From Hansfordia pulvinata (taxonomy: Eukaryota; Ascomycota; Sordariomycetes; Xylariales): a stretch of 64,000 nt of DNA. A model generated the notes under the pieces. The model made no database searches and was not told the origin of the DNA. It worked only from the letters and a program-made list of their open reading frames with translations. Of the stretch, positions 35,715 to 48,758 are shown piece after piece. The position numbers were made by a program, and so were the translations under genes. How positions within the stretch are numbered: position 1 is the stretch's first letter; each line of letters starts with the position of its first letter. The DNA is taken from NCBI GenBank assembly GCA_006538405.1, contig BJKQ01000006.1, positions 1,387,001 through 1,451,000 of the forward strand, given 5' to 3'.

Positions 35715-37809
35715 ATGGACTCACTGTAGGTTGGACCACGGATTGGCACGGCGGCATGACCGGACACTGACACTCGGCAACAGGTCGATCACCACCGACT
35801 GCATCACGCTGGGCAACTCCATCAGCAAGGCGTCGCTGGTGTTGAACGGGTTCGTCCGCGAGGTACCGCAGGCCCAGCTCGAGGTAGACGGCATTCTCAG
35901 AGAGCTTCGGGCACTGCAGTCGATTCTCGACCTCGTCAAGGAAGATGCCGGCTTCTTTCCGCCCGATCTGTCGGCGCAGACGCCCGGCGTCATCGAGCAC
36001 TGCCAGGGCGCTGTCGACGAGCTCGACCAGGTCCTCGCCCTGCTCAACAACGACAAGCTCGGCAACCAGGAGAAGAGGAAATACTGGATATCCCACGGCC
36101 GGCAGGAGTCCAACAGGTTCATGATGACTCTGGACGCGCACAAGGCCGTCCTGGGGTGCGCGGTGGATCTGGTCGAGGCGTGCGTTGAGAGACCCTATGC
36201 GATCCAATCCGCTTGACGCCGGCTGACATGTCCACAGGAGCGTGACGCGAGATGCGAATGCCGACGCGGCCTCGATACGGAAAGCCATCACCAACCACCA
36301 AGACACGAGCGAGGAGGCCAAAGAGGAGGTCGGCAGGATCCTGGGCGAGCTGGCATCTCTGCGCATCCGCCTCTCCAAGGAGCTCAGCTCCAACGACCCC
36401 GAGTTCGTCCTGCAATACTACCTCACCCAGCTGCGCACCTACGCCGAGGCCATGCTGGGAGAGTCGAATGTGGGATATCTCAACGAGCCCGGCGCCTTTG
36501 TGGGCGACAAGCAAATGTTTGGCGTCTACGTCGGCGACTCCCCGACAGCGCCGTCGAGCTGTACGAGGCGCCGCCGTTCCGCACCCTCAAAGACACCCTC
36601 CTCAAGACGCTCGACCTCGACAGCGCGCCGCCGACGATGAACCTGTTCGAGGCCATGCAGGCCGAGCAGGACTGGACCATCCCCAGCCAGACGCCGACGC
36701 CGCCGCCGCGCAGCTCGCGCCGGGTGGCCGACTCTTACCGCCAGAAATCGGTCTCGCCGCCCGACTCGCCTCCCAGCCTCTACAACACTGTCACCGACGC
36801 GAGCTCCTGCAGCGAAATGTCGCCCGCGCCCGCGCCCAAGCCGTCCAAGTTCAAGCGGCTGCTGGGCCACATGCGGGCCGCTTCGGGCGCCTCAGAGGAC
36901 CGGCCGCCCACCATCATGTCGACCGGATCGCCGTCGGCGGGCTCGGTGGCGACCAAGTCGAGCAAGTCCTCCGAGGCTCGGCCGCCGTCGCCGGTGGTGC
37001 GGGCCAACCTGACGCGCAAGGAGGGGGAGCGGCTGTCGGTCAAATTCCAGCGCCTCCCGCTGTGGGCCAATGACCTGGGCATGCTGACCGACACCGAGTC
37101 GTCGGCCGTGTTCGGCGTGTCGGTGCAGAAGAGCATGAAGGTGGCTCGGGGCACGGCCAAGGCGCGCCACAACGCGGGCGGGTCGTCGCACCGCGAGTTC
37201 CCGCTGTGCATGCACAAGTGCCAGCTATTCCTCAAGAGCGAAGGGCTGGACGCGCCCGACATCTTTGCGGAGCCGGGCGACGCGGGGCGGGTGCAGCGCC
37301 TCAAGGAGGTCTTTAGCCACGGGCCGTCGTACGGCGAGGACCTGACATGGCAAGGCTATGGGGTGTACGACGCGGCGGACCTGATGCTGCTGTACCTTTC
37401 GCAGCTGCCCAAGCCGCTGGTCTCGGAGAGCACGGCGAAGCGGTGGGTGGCGCTTTCGCGACAAGCGAGGACGACCGAATCTCAGGGGACGCGGACGGAC
37501 CAGTGCATCGACTTTTGGGACGAGGCGCTCAGCCCGCTGCGGGGGCCGGCGCGCAGCCTGTTCAAGCTGCTGCTGAACCTGTGGGCGGACATTGCGCGAG
37601 CCGAGGAGTGGAACGACATGTCGCCGGAGCGGCTGTCGCGGGCGGTGCTCGAGTCGCTGATGCACTACACGTCGAACAAGCACGAGACGGACTTTATGCT
37701 GGCGTTGGCCTTTCTGATCCGGCAGAGGATGGAGTACAACGACCTGCTGCGGGCGGAGCCGGACCGGATCCGGAGCCCTCGAGTGGCGCCCACGCCCACG
37801 CACTGGTGA
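35715..37809 (+). CDS. RhoGAP-like protein with fungal N-terminal domain (one apparent 1-base deletion)
   Basis: Exons 35715-35725 (only 11 nt), 35784-36179 and 36238-37809 give 659 residues after one base is restored in the CCCC run 36540-36543. The tiny first exon, ending CT before GTAGGT, joins exactly to yield MDSLSITTDCITLGNSISKA, the usual start of a fungal N-terminal helical domain. After a Ser/Pro-rich linker with a basic KPSKFKRLLGHMR segment comes a C-terminal RhoGAP-like domain with FGVSVQKSMKVA, FPLCMHKCQLFL and YLSQLPKPLVSE. RhoGAPs speed GTP hydrolysis by Rho GTPases through an Arg finger in a GIFR motif. Here that position reads DIFA (Ala at about residue 480), so classical GAP activity is doubtful. 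The C-terminal half has the expected RhoGAP length. Confidence 0.82.
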
Positions 37810-40800
37810 GGCGAGGGCGAGGGTGCGCCGGGAGTGGCTGAGGAGGTGGCGGGTGAGGATGCCGCCGGTGGGTAGTGGTGAGGACCGGCCAGGGCGGAGA
37901 AGAACGGTCCGACCGGCGAGCGAGACGTGTGACGTCTTTTTTTCTTTGTCTCTTTTCCCTTTGTTTTGTTTTCTTTGCATCGAGCCATATCTGGTTTCGA
38001 TTTCGACTTGGGATGCGTGCATACAGATACCCTTTCCTTTCGTGGATGTTTGCTCGGGTGGGTAGGATAGGGTTACCCTTCGGCGTCAGGTGCGGAAGCC
38101 CGGCAGCTGGGGCTCGGGAAGCATGTCGTCATGGCTTGACCACAATGGCGGCGGTACTCTTAATCTTATTACTTGTATTACTGCACAAATCGGCGGACCG
38201 GGCTGCACCGGCGGGGCGGCACAGATTGCGACATGAAGAAAATTGGCCGGCGGCTGAGGCACGAGCGGTGGGCGAATCGGGGTCGTACGCGAGTGTTCGC
38301 GTTGTTGTATTGGTGGTTGCGGTGGTGGAGACGCGCCTGGGTTGGGGTCGACTTGATTGTACGTCTGGGCAGCGCGGCAGCGTGTAAAGTGCCGTCCGTG
38401 CCTGCCCCAAACGAGCTTCCGGCCGTCCGCGATCGGGCAGGTGCAACTTCGGTGTCTCGAATACCCGGTATCTACCTACCGTACCTAAGATACCAGGTAT
38501 ATAAATGGATTATATCAATTCGGTACCTCAAGATTGGCTCGCCGGACTCGAGTTGTTTTATGTACATGTATGTTGTCTGAATGTATGTTCTCTAACCACA
38601 TCAAATGTACTTGTTCTTGCCATGAACCGGATTGACGTACGAGTACCCCAGTTCCAGACGCGCTTGCGACTGAAGCATCTTTTCGTGCGCGTGCGCGTCC
38701 AGCGCCTTCATCTGTGCTTACAGCTCCATTCGCCATATGGTGTCTGGTCTCTTGAAAGGAAGACTGATACGATTGAATTTAAAAAACGCACTCCGCTGCC
38801 GGCATGCATGTCCACTCGAAATAGAACTTGGCAAATGCGGTGGCTGGAACATGACCCCGGCCGTCTTGCCCCGAACCGATCCCGCGCCAATGTTCAGTTG
38901 CACAAGACGGGTCGCGTGTAATGGAGCTGCAGCCACTTTACGCGTCAATCTCTAACCCGAGCCAAGGGCCACGATTGTCGGCGCCTTGCATGCGCCAGGA
39001 GGGCTATTGAAATGAGAATAGTGCTGCAGATTTTGCGAATGCTGGATCTGGTGAGGGACAATGCCGCCTGGTGAGACCTGCAGGCCAGGCACACACACGC
39101 ATCTAGTTTGCGTTGCATGTTGTGGATGCGATTCGACCAAACATTGAACCAGTTGGGATAATTCCTTCTGCATTATACATTTGCACATGTGCGAGATGTA
39201 CCGCGCGATCTATTAGGTAGGACTCGCATGGGCAAGCATAAATCCTGGATGCCCCGCGCCGGAAGGTCTCCAGACATTCTCGGGAAGCGTGGCAGTTGTG
39301 GGCAGCAGAGAAAGTGCGTGAGACTCTGTCTCGGGTGCCTGGGTGAACAATGAGCCGTACAAAAGGCCAAACGTCGCGATATCAATCAGGTTGAAACGTG
39401 TGCCTGGGCAACGCGTAGTACGAGAAGCGATGGCGGAAGGCATCTGCCGGCTGGCTGGCTGGCTTATACATGATGGAGGAGCAGGGTCGGGTCCAATTCA
39501 ATGAACATGCAATCGAATCCGACATGGCAGGACAGCGCGGACGTGGGCCTACAATCCATAATGTGTATCTTGCATGGCTTACGCGAGGTACATGTACGAG
39601 GCTAACAGGACCCCAGGCTGGCGACATTGACACCAACGTCTGGGTATAAACTGCATCCAAGATTGTCAATGAGGGCAAGCGGCTTTCATAAAGTAACATG
39701 ACGCGCCACCGGACACGATCGGATCAAGTTGTCCAAAGTACGCCCGTACGGCCCCGTCGGTGGGGGACAGCAGGGTGCCGGCACTACAGCCCTGGGAAGG
39801 CTCTACAGCGGGCAGGGCGCTGGAACAGCCCCCTAGAGGCAGTGCTGCAGGCGCCGATCGGACGCAGGCGGGCGGGCTCCAGTGGGCTGGGCTCCAGCGG
39901 GACGCGGCGCGGTGCGGTGGTGCCACTGAACGCGGGCGCGCGCGCGCGTCGGATGGAGCGCGTGGGCGTGTCCAGCCAGGGTTTTTCCATCTCACCGTGT
40001 CGGATGGGGCCGTCTTAAAACCAGCCCGCCAGCCAGTCGCCCGCCCTCCCTCCACCAAGCTCCCTCGCTTGTCTGTCTGCCCGCTACCGACCTCCCGCCA
40101 TCTTACAGATTACACAGACACGACTACCGGACCAACTCTCCCTTGGAATTGTCACTAACCTGCACCCATAGCAGAGCTGTCTGTCGTCGTTCTCCTCCCT
40201 ACAGTCCTCACAGAACGCCTGATTCTCGCCCTCTTTATCTCACTATCCTCCCCTTCCCCCCCTGTTCTCGTCTTGGACTGGAACGTCACCTTACCTCGAC
40301 ACTCAACCCTGGACTTGGCCGTCCCGCGTCCCGCCACTTGCCCGGCCGCTTGGACAGACCGCCTGCATGCACCTGACGAGACCCGGCCTGCTCGCTCTCC
40401 TGCCTGCTACCTTCGCCAGCCGCTCTGACGACAGGCAGACAAACTGAGCCCAGCGAGCTTCTTGGTTCATTCAGTGCCAAACGCACATCCTACACGGCCC
40501 TCTCGAGCGTGTCCTCGAATCCCAGCGTTTCGGTTTCGGACGCGGCTCCCGGTCGGTGGAGTGAGGGGGACCAGTTCGCGGACGCGCCGCGGAGACCCAC
40601 CCTCAGCTCACGACGCGCTAAAGCCGCTCGTCTAGGCAAGGCTGCCTTGCCACGCCTGCTACGCCTGCTACGCCTGCTACGCCGCGCTTTCGTCCACTGC
40701 TAGCTTTCAACCTCCAACCTGCAACCGCGTCCGGCCTCGACGTCTTACACGCCAGGGCCTCACCACGCCTCCCCTTCCTCACCCGCCATCCACGGCTGTG

Positions 40801-40866
40801 CAGCCCCTCGACCCCCTCGGCTGCTCACCCGCTCCGCCTGGACGTGTCTTGACAGAATCCGCCACC
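37810..40866. other. Intergenic region between RhoGAP-like and FHA genes
   Basis: About 3 kb. A TACGAGTA word lies at 38638 and a GTATCTACCTACCGTACC stretch near 38468. From about 40040 the sequence is pyrimidine-rich, consistent with a long 5' leader and promoter of the FHA gene. No other gene is supported. Confidence 0.45.
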
Positions 40867-42461
40867 ATGAGCTCCTCGCCTTCCAGGCATCTCGCCGACG
40901 AGGCTGAGCCCTCTCTGCCTCCTGTCGTTCCCGGACGCTCTGCTTCGGCCTCTATTTTCGCCGCCCCAGGACTTGCCGGCACCAAGCGTCCTGCGCCTTC
41001 GCTGCTGCCCCCTTTCGAGCCTCTGTCTTCGTCGCCTGGTCTCCCTCGTCCCTCGAAAAGACAGGCTCTAGACACGGCCACCAAGGCGGCCTCGGCCTTT
41101 CTCAAGTACCCCACCCCAGTCCCGACCTCCAGCACCGGTATCCTCTCCTCCTCGCCTCCGCGTGTCCAGAACTCTAGAGCTGGGCCCCAGTCCACCGTGT
41201 TGGAGCGGGCTCCTCTCTCGGCGGTCCCCTCGGTCGAGCTCAACGACAATGGCGAGATGCTACTCATGGGCCGCTCCAGCAACTCGTCCCACTACCAGCT
41301 CACCGCGAACCGTCTTGTCTCCCGCGTGCACGTCAAGGCACACTACATCCCCGCGGCGTCCCCACTCGAGCCCAACAGGGTCGAGATTGTCTGCAATGGT
41401 TGGAATGGTCTGAAGCTCCACTGTCAGGGAAAGACTTGGGAGCTCAGCAAGGGTGATACCTTCACTTCCGAGACCGAGGGTGCCGAAATCATGGTGGATG
41501 TCCAAGACGCGCGGGTCTTGATCACCTGGCCCAAAAGGGAGCGTTTCGAGTCTGGTGCTCACCTGTCAGACTCTTCCTGGGACGACTCGCCCCGGTCCCG
41601 AGCTCGCCCACTCGGCCCGGGGTCGGATCTCATGTCCAGCCCGCTTCGTCGCCAGACTCGCATCAGGTCTCCCGAGTCGCCGACGCCGGCTAACAAGACG
41701 TCCGCCTCTAGTCTGGGCTCTCTGCTTGCGGATAGCGACCGTGACGATGCCGTTCAGATCTATGAAGATGCCAGTGCTGATGAAGACGAGGCATCTGGGG
41801 CTCAAGATGCCGAAGCCTCGTTTGCGCAGACGGAGATGAACAACAGCTTCTCCAGTGACCTCAGTGACCCCGAGGATGACCCGGATGAGGAGAACGACCC
41901 GATCGTCCATTCGTTTGGTCCGTTCGGTGCCGATCTCTCGAACCGCATGGCCGCGTTTACTGCCGAGTCGCCCAAGCAGCCGTCACGCGACGCTTCGAGA
42001 CCTTCGACTGCCAAGCCTTCGATCGAGCCCGAGCAGCCAATTAACCCCAAGGTCAACGTTGAGTCTGTCCGCAACCATGTCGTCAACCAGCTGGCTTTCT
42101 CGCGACTTTCGTCCAACCCCCTGACGGGCATCTTGAACAACCTGCCGGCCGAGGAGAAGAGGGATTTGATCAAGCGTGACCTCCGGCGCATCATCGAAGC
42201 GACCCAGTGCATTGGTATCATTGCCCGTCAGGGCAAAGACGCGGCTGGAAAGCCCCTGGAGAGCGAGTACTACTACGTCCCAGAGCAGGACACGGACGAC
42301 ACTCGTCGTCTGGCGGTGACAGATGGCCTGCGGAAGCCAAGCCTGCGGGCCTGCAGAAAGCAACACAAGGTAATTACCACCTGGAAAATGAATGCAAAAC
42401 TAGGAGCTTGGGGACTAACTGGCAACAGCAATACTTCTGGAAGCGGCCCAAGACGCCTTGA
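40867..42461 (+). CDS. FHA-domain protein, Tos4/Plm2-like
   Basis: Exons 40867-42369 and 42429-42461 join in phase 0 to 511 residues. The start has an excellent context (gccaccATGa). A disordered Ser/Pro-rich N-terminus is followed by a forkhead-associated domain from about residue 130. It has the phosphothreonine-binding signature MGRSSNSSHYQL then SRVHVKAHY (Gly-Arg, Ser and Ser-x-x-His positions all present). A long acidic Ser-rich linker precedes a conserved C-terminal module with LAFSRLSSNPLTGILNNLP and IEATQCIGIIARQGKDA, ending QYFWKRPKTP. This layout matches fungal Tos4/Plm2-type chromatin and G1/S-linked FHA proteins; that functional role is known for yeast and inferred here. The small last exon supplies the conserved aromatic-basic end. 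No frame break was found. Confidence 0.85.
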
Positions 42462-43393
42462 TCTACGTGTTGCATGAGGCCGAGCGTTGGCTTCGCAGCC
42501 ACAAGCCGGCGGAATTTCTATTCTCCCTGTGAATACCCCTTTTATTGTTGGTTTCAGTTGGCCCGTGGCTTTGACATCGGCGAATGTTTGGTAACGGCCG
42601 AATACTGCAAAGCAGGCGCATAGCTGGCGGCGTTGTGGGGTTGCTTGTTTCTTAACCTTGACTCGATTTCGGGATGGAGTTGGCATGTGTCGGGCGGTGT
42701 TGGATGTGGCAAAAGCTGTGGATGAGTCTTGACCGGGCAAGCCATTGTGATGGCGTGATCCGTGTTGCGCAGGCATGGAGTAGCCGAGTCATTTGGGTGC
42801 CGCCGAAACCACCCGGGTTTCCGGCTGTGCCTTACATAGCGAGAGGCGGTGCGAGGAGAGATGCATAATTGGACAGGTTTCTGAATCTTGGTCATGGACG
42901 TTCGCTACGTGCTCGCACGCAGGGGACTATTGCTAAAGGCCCTACCCGACGGTCCATGAGGTGCAATGTTACATTCGCCATGTGTCAAGACAGCTTATCG
43001 GCTCAGGTGAGGCTCACCGCGTCCAGGGTCCGATCCAGGGTCGAACCCGGAGTGACTGGTCAGGTCTCGACGAGGCGGACGATGGCAGGTCTGGGCGATG
43101 GCGTCGACCAGCGCAAAAGTATCGGCGCAGTGCCACGGGCGACATGGGGGAGGGGATTCATCAGCCACGGGCAGACCGAGCTGTCACTTTTGGAGGGGAG
43201 GGGGGGGGGTGGGGGGACGCGAGAGTTCTGGCCTTCTGGAAGGAGGCAAAGAAGGCGGGTTTTGGCGTGACAGGGCCTCGGCGGTTCCCGACGCCCTTAT
43301 CTCTTGGGCCGCGGGCGGTGGGATCCAGATGCCGGCTCTTGCTTATCGAGGTTCGAATAAGCCCAAAGAGAAGGAGACACATTGGCACACAGA

Positions 43394-43449
<56 letters not shown>

Positions 43450-46170
43450 GCGAGGACGGCGAAAAGAGAGACAGACGATTGCGTGATGCGAAGCTTGCCG
43501 CCACTAACACCGAGCGACTGATTTTCGCCACTATGGCCGAGCTGAGGGGATGTGGGATAAATATGGAGAACAGGGATGCGTACAATACACACTCGAGGGA
43601 GGGGAGGGGACAGGGACGCCGGTCGTGATGGAAGGAAGACGAAGTAAGGGCAGAACGCCAAAGCTTGACAGCTAGACATGTGTAGCGAGTTGTTCGACGA
43701 GAAGAACGACGACAGCGGCGGCGGCGGTGATGATGATGATGATGGTGCTGGTGGTGGTGGTCGTGCTTCGAAAACCGGGGTAGCAGGCTTTCCGTCCCCC
43801 CTCCCCACACACGCCCCGAGTTCCTGGCTGCTATTTATATCGACAATGACGATGGGCCTGAACGAACCAGGGGCCACCGAGCAGAGAGTCGGTAGATGGC
43901 TTTCGGCGACGGAGCAAGCCGCTCGCTCGCCCGCCTGTGCTACGAGTACTCGTATGCTTCATCAGCAAAATGACCTGTCGCCTCCTGGGCATGTGAGTAC
44001 TTTGGTTACTATCAATGTAGGTCTGTTGTGTTGGTCTCGAGGCTGTCATCAATGTCGGATGCATGCTTGCGCGCAGGCGGCGCAGACGGTTGTTGTTTGA
44101 AGGCCTGACTGGACGGTCTGCTCACCAGCGAGCGCGATCGGTCCGTCCATCTCTCTGTCTCTGTTTCTCCAAGGTATTGTTGCCCGCGAACGGGCGCACC
44201 AGCCGGGTCCTTCGACGCCGTGGCCCGCACGACGGCTGTTGCCTACCTACCTACCTACCTACCTTGCCTATCCTCGTCTGGCTCTGCAGCCCGGTATAGC
44301 AGCCACGGCGGGCGGTGCGTCCGTTTCCCAGCCAAGTGCGACTCCCTCTCATGCTTATCTCTGCTGCTTGCTTGCTTGTAGCCAGCGCTGGCGCCGGCGA
44401 AGATATCCTGCCAGCGTTGGACCGCGACCCGCGCCCGCAGCCAGTGCGAGTAAGGGGGGTTTGGTTAAGCGAAGAGTGGCGAGAAAGAGAGCTCGGCGAC
44501 CTCGACAAGGGCTGTGCTCACAAGGGGTCCAGGGGGGGGTGTGTGTGTGAGAGGGCGGGATGCGGCTCGCCACCATCATGGGCGCGGCGTTCCCTGGTCC
44601 GCGCCAGAATGCCATTGTTCACGCCAACGCGGTTGTTGGCTCCGTGTACCTAGGGCAAATATCCTCCTTTCATACTAGGTAGCTTGTACGAGTAGGTAGG
44701 TTGAGCTTCCAAGTGCGTCGGTTGGCAATGCTATACCTAGCGAAATAGCGAAAGGTAGGTAGGTAGCAAAACCACCTGGTAAAAGCCGGGCCTGCCCCCG
44801 TCCGTAAGCCAGCCCGGGCGTCGCCTCACGAGGCACCTTATCCGCGATAGGGTTCAGGCGCGCCCCCTCCTATTTCTACCTTTTTTTGTCTTTTTCTTTT
44901 CTTCGTCCGAGATGCTTCTTACCTGTACAGGGCCTGCTGCCCTTCGGTTGGGTTCTCGGCTGGCCAGGGGGCGCTGGCCGGCGCCGCTGGGGAAGACCAT
45001 ATTCGCCCCGTGTCGGGGTTTCTGCGGTTCTAGACTCACGTCGTCCCTACTTCCTGCATACCTACCTGTAAATACACTTTCGAGGGGGCCATGTGGCTTA
45101 GATAGGTAGGTAGGTAGGCAGGTAGGTGTAGGTTTGGGTCGGGGCTAGATCGAAATGCTCAGCTCCCGTTCGCGTTTTGCTACACTCAGTCTCCCCTCCT
45201 TACCTGCTCCCCTGCTCATTTCTTCATCTTCTTGAGTCTAAGCCAAGCGAGCTCTGACGGCTGGCCCCGCGGCCCCTTCCAGACCGCCAGCCCCTTTCCG
45301 TGACAGCGACGGTCGTCGTCGCGCTTGCGGAAGCCGGTGCGTGTGCCTACCCCGCACCGCACCGCACCGCACCTCGCCGGGCGGTGGTGATGCCGTCATG
45401 GTGGTGTGACGTAGTCTCTCCCACCACCAGGTCGGTGCTTGTGGCCCTTCCATGCCATGCAGGCAAGGTAGGTACCGTACATAAGGTAGGTAAGGTAGGT
45501 AGGTAGATGCGGGAGGGGGAAGGAGAAGGGGAAGAGACGTCGAGTCTGGGGAAAGAGAGAGAAAACCGGAGAATACCCAGTCTGCCGGAACCTCTCTCCA
45601 AGAGCTCGGATGCTTCCATCCAACCCTTTCACATCCCTCTCCGGCTTGTCGGATCGCGCTATCTCCTCGTTTCCACCAGGAATCATCTGCAGACCCCGTT
45701 TTCCCCAGCTGTCCTCTCCCTCCCTCTCCCTCTCCACGCCTGTCTCCCTCGGTCGCCTGAACGAGAGGATACACACCCACGGGGACACTACCTATCTACC
45801 TACTCCTACCTTTTTGGCCACCCTGCTGGCGTAAACTCGATCGTTGCCTGCGAAGGGTGTGCCTGGCCCAGTCGCGGCCAAGCCAGGCTGCGTGCGTGAT
45901 CCAGCGTCTCGGGGAAAAGGGGAGCACCAACCCTCTAATAAGAACGAAGGCGCGTGTGGGGGGGCGAACGGCGGTTGTCGGCTATCCCGCAAAGCCGGTT
46001 CGACAAGAATAGCCTGCCACCTCTTGCGTCGGGTCTTGGCCGTCCTGGCCGTTCACAGAAGAGGCAGAGACAAGGTTTTTACCTTTGTGTAGAAAAGGGA
46101 AAGGGGAAAGGAGAGAAGAAAAACGCCCAACATTTCGCCACCCGCTAGTCCCAGGCCACGCATTCACATC
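42462..46170. other. Intergenic, repeat-rich region
   Basis: About 3.7 kb. It contains (GT)n at 43397-43445, a perfect 14-bp palindrome TACGAGTACTCGTA at 43941-43954, and TAGG/CCTA tetranucleotide clusters at 44242-44264, 44754-44766, 45101-45128 and 45465-45507. The open frames are mostly low complexity. One frame near 44351 begins with a hydrophobic stretch, but no gene is called. Confidence 0.5.
43397..43445. repeat. (GT)24 microsatellite
   Basis: Perfect GT tract of about 49 nt. Confidence 0.9.
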
Positions 46171-46225
46171 ATGCCTGTCGCCGCCACCGCCGGTCAGGGC
46201 AAGCAGCAGAAAGAGCAGCAGCAGA

Positions 46226-46258
<33 letters not shown>

Positions 46259-46554
46259 AGCGGAGGCCATCACAGGTCGAGCTGGCGGCCAGCATCCCGA
46301 TCCAGACTCCGGCCCGAGGCGCGGCCAGCCCGCAGCAGCAGAAGCGCGAGGCCGCGCGCGCCACGAATACCGCCGCCACCACCACCACCACCACCACTGC
46401 TCACGTCGGCGCGGCCGGGAGCGACTCTGGACAGCAGCAGGAGAAGCAGCGGCGGCGCAAGAGCTACGACCAGCAGGAGCAGAAGCGGGAGCTCCAGATG
46501 CGCGAGGTGGCAGGGGTCCAGCAGGAGCCCGGCTTCACGGAGATGGGGGGGTAG
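46171..46554 (+). CDS. Small Gln-rich hypothetical protein
   Basis: An uninterrupted frame of 127 residues from ATG at 46171 to TAG. It is extremely rich in Gln, Lys and Glu, with a Q9 run, a Thr7 run and a C-terminal segment KRELQMREVAGVQQEPGF that looks less random than the rest. A cat/acatc leader and A-rich upstream sequence are compatible with a start. It has no signal peptide or membrane segment. I do not recognise the family. It may be a small stress-type or disordered protein, or a chance frame through CAG repeats. Confidence 0.45.
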
Positions 46555-47836
46555 ATGCGGCAACGAGAGCGGCGACGAGAGCGACGACGAGAACTACGAC
46601 GACTACGGACGACAATGATGAATTCATGATGAAGAATCATGGGCTGATTAGTTGGATCGAGAAAGTGTTGTTAGCGTCCGTGACCGGGGCGTACGAGGAG
46701 GCGTTCAAGTCCATTTTGGTCGTCTTCAGCTAACCGCCAACTGCTGCGCCCCTTGTCGGTCATGGCTTTTGTCGCCCTTGTTGCCGCGGGGTGCAGATCG
46801 CAAAGCGCCGACGTTGCCGGGCTTCCGCGATCAGCAAAGCCCGCCAAGATTGGGGTTCACGATGGTTTTTTTTTCCTGTGTACTCGTATGGCCGGATCAT
46901 CGCCAGTCTTTACCTCGCACCTACCTCCCTGCCTATACCTTGGTCACCTGTGAACAGGGCCCCCGGCTGGATTTCGTCCGTATTGGGTGGTCGTTGGCGA
47001 GGGACTCGGACTCGGACTCTTCATCAAGTGCGTGTATACAAGGCCGGAGAGCCTCTTCTCTTTGTCACTCCTCTGGATCGTTCAGCATTGCCCCGGTTTC
47101 CTGTCCCCATCAGGCTATTCTTATCACATTGGCATTGTCACTTGGCTCCATGGAGGGAGGGATACGACAGACAGCTCGGCAGTCGGGACTCTTGGCTGTC
47201 AGTGCACAACGCCCGGCCCACCCCACCTCTAAGCCTCTTGAGTCCTGAAGTTAGCATCTCCAATCCAGTCCGACGATCATCTTTCTTGCAGCTGTCCGCC
47301 CCCGTGGTTGGCGCGGCGAGGCCCGGACGGATCACGAGCATGGACTGGTGCGGGATCCTCTCACGCCTCTGTGCAGCGGTGGAACCTGAGATGCTTTTCC
47401 TCCTGACAGTTTACGGGTATCATTTTCCGTGATGAATGAGGAACAAATCACCGCCAAGTTGGCAGGCGGTGCTGCCTGCGTACATGAGATACCCAGGTCC
47501 AGGTAGTGTAGTGCTCGGTCTCAGCTGTCGCGATCCTTCCTATCCTCGCCAGGACCGACCCCGGCTGCTTTCCCCGGCCGCCAATGCTCAGCCTGGACAG
47601 ACTGGGCGTGCAGCGCGGGATCCTACGATACATATATAGACCCTGTCACTCTTTGCCGCCCGGGCAGGGGTGTCTCTCTCATTCTCCTGATAAGCTATTG
47701 GACGAACGGACGAACGACATGGGGTCGTTGTTCGCAAAGTAGAGCAAATGGGCCAACTACGAGTAGCTGCTTCGGGGACCCGTACGAGTACGCGTACACG
47801 GAGGCTCGTACGGAACAAATATGATGGTAGCAGGGG

Positions 47837-47903
47837 TCGGTCGGTCGGTCGGTCGGTCAGTCAGTCGCAGTCAGGACGCCCCCCCCCCCCCCCCCCCCCC
47901 CCC
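47837..47903. repeat. (GGTC)n next to a C25 homopolymer
   Basis: Five to six GGTC units and two AGTC units precede a run of 25 C residues at 47879-47903, the longest homopolymer in the window. Confidence 0.9.
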
Positions 47904-48217
47904 TTCGCAAACGAGACAAGCCACACGGCCGAAGAGACAGGTTGGAGTGAATACCTGGCTTTTCTCTCCCAGACAGAGCAAAGAGCGCACGAGGCAGCAG
48001 CCACAAGAGCGCACACACGCACAAGACACGCCTCTGGCCACATCAGAGTACATCTTTTTTCCTGGGACTGAGACTGAGACTGATGAGCGGCCGAAGAGGC
48101 GAGGGGGAGGCGCACAATGGGGACGGTACTCGTAGTCGTGGCAGACGGGCAAAGTAAAAAGGCAAAGGTGGATGGACCCACGCGGGGCCACTCTCTCTCT
48201 GTCTGTCTGCCTGTCTG

Positions 48218-48219
<2 letters not shown>

Positions 48220-48302
<83 letters not shown>
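48220..48302. repeat. (GT)41 microsatellite
   Basis: A perfect GT tract of about 83 nt, preceded by CTGT and CTCT repeats, the longest microsatellite in the window. Confidence 0.9.
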
Positions 48303-48303
<1 letters not shown>

Positions 48304-48725
48304 TATTTTTGGCTTTGGCGGTTTTCTGGAAGATCTCACGATGGGTGGCGGACCAGGCTGGCCTTTTCTCTCTCTTTTTTTTTTTCCCTTTCCTTTTTTT
48401 CCTTTCTTTCTGGTGGTGCTGCGAAGCGGTGGCGTGCGGAGTGCAGTCTCTGTCCTGTCTTGCGGGTCCTCCGAATCCTTCGAAAACCCACCCGCCCGCC
48501 CCTCCTCTTCGCCTTGCCTTGTCTCCTTGGCTTGGTACATACTCGTGGTCTGTACTTATGCATTGTTTGGCTCCCTCGTCTCGCTCTCTGTTCTGTTGTC
48601 ATCCTCACTTGTGAGGTGCAGGTTCTGAAAGTCCCCACCGTCTACGGCTACGGGAAGTACGATAATGAACGCCACTACCTGAGCCCGTAGTTGCGATGAA
48701 CACCCCTGGGCACGTCTGGCAGCAT

Positions 48726-48758
<33 letters not shown>

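Noticed and set aside
43330..43375. CTTAT...ATAAG hairpin with GGTTCGA in the loop, T-arm-like
   Set aside because: The loop is ten bases and no other tRNA arms are present.
44351..44653. 100-residue frame with a hydrophobic start resembling a signal peptide
   Set aside because: The rest is low-complexity Arg-rich sequence with no motif, no splice or promoter support, and it lies in repeat-rich DNA.
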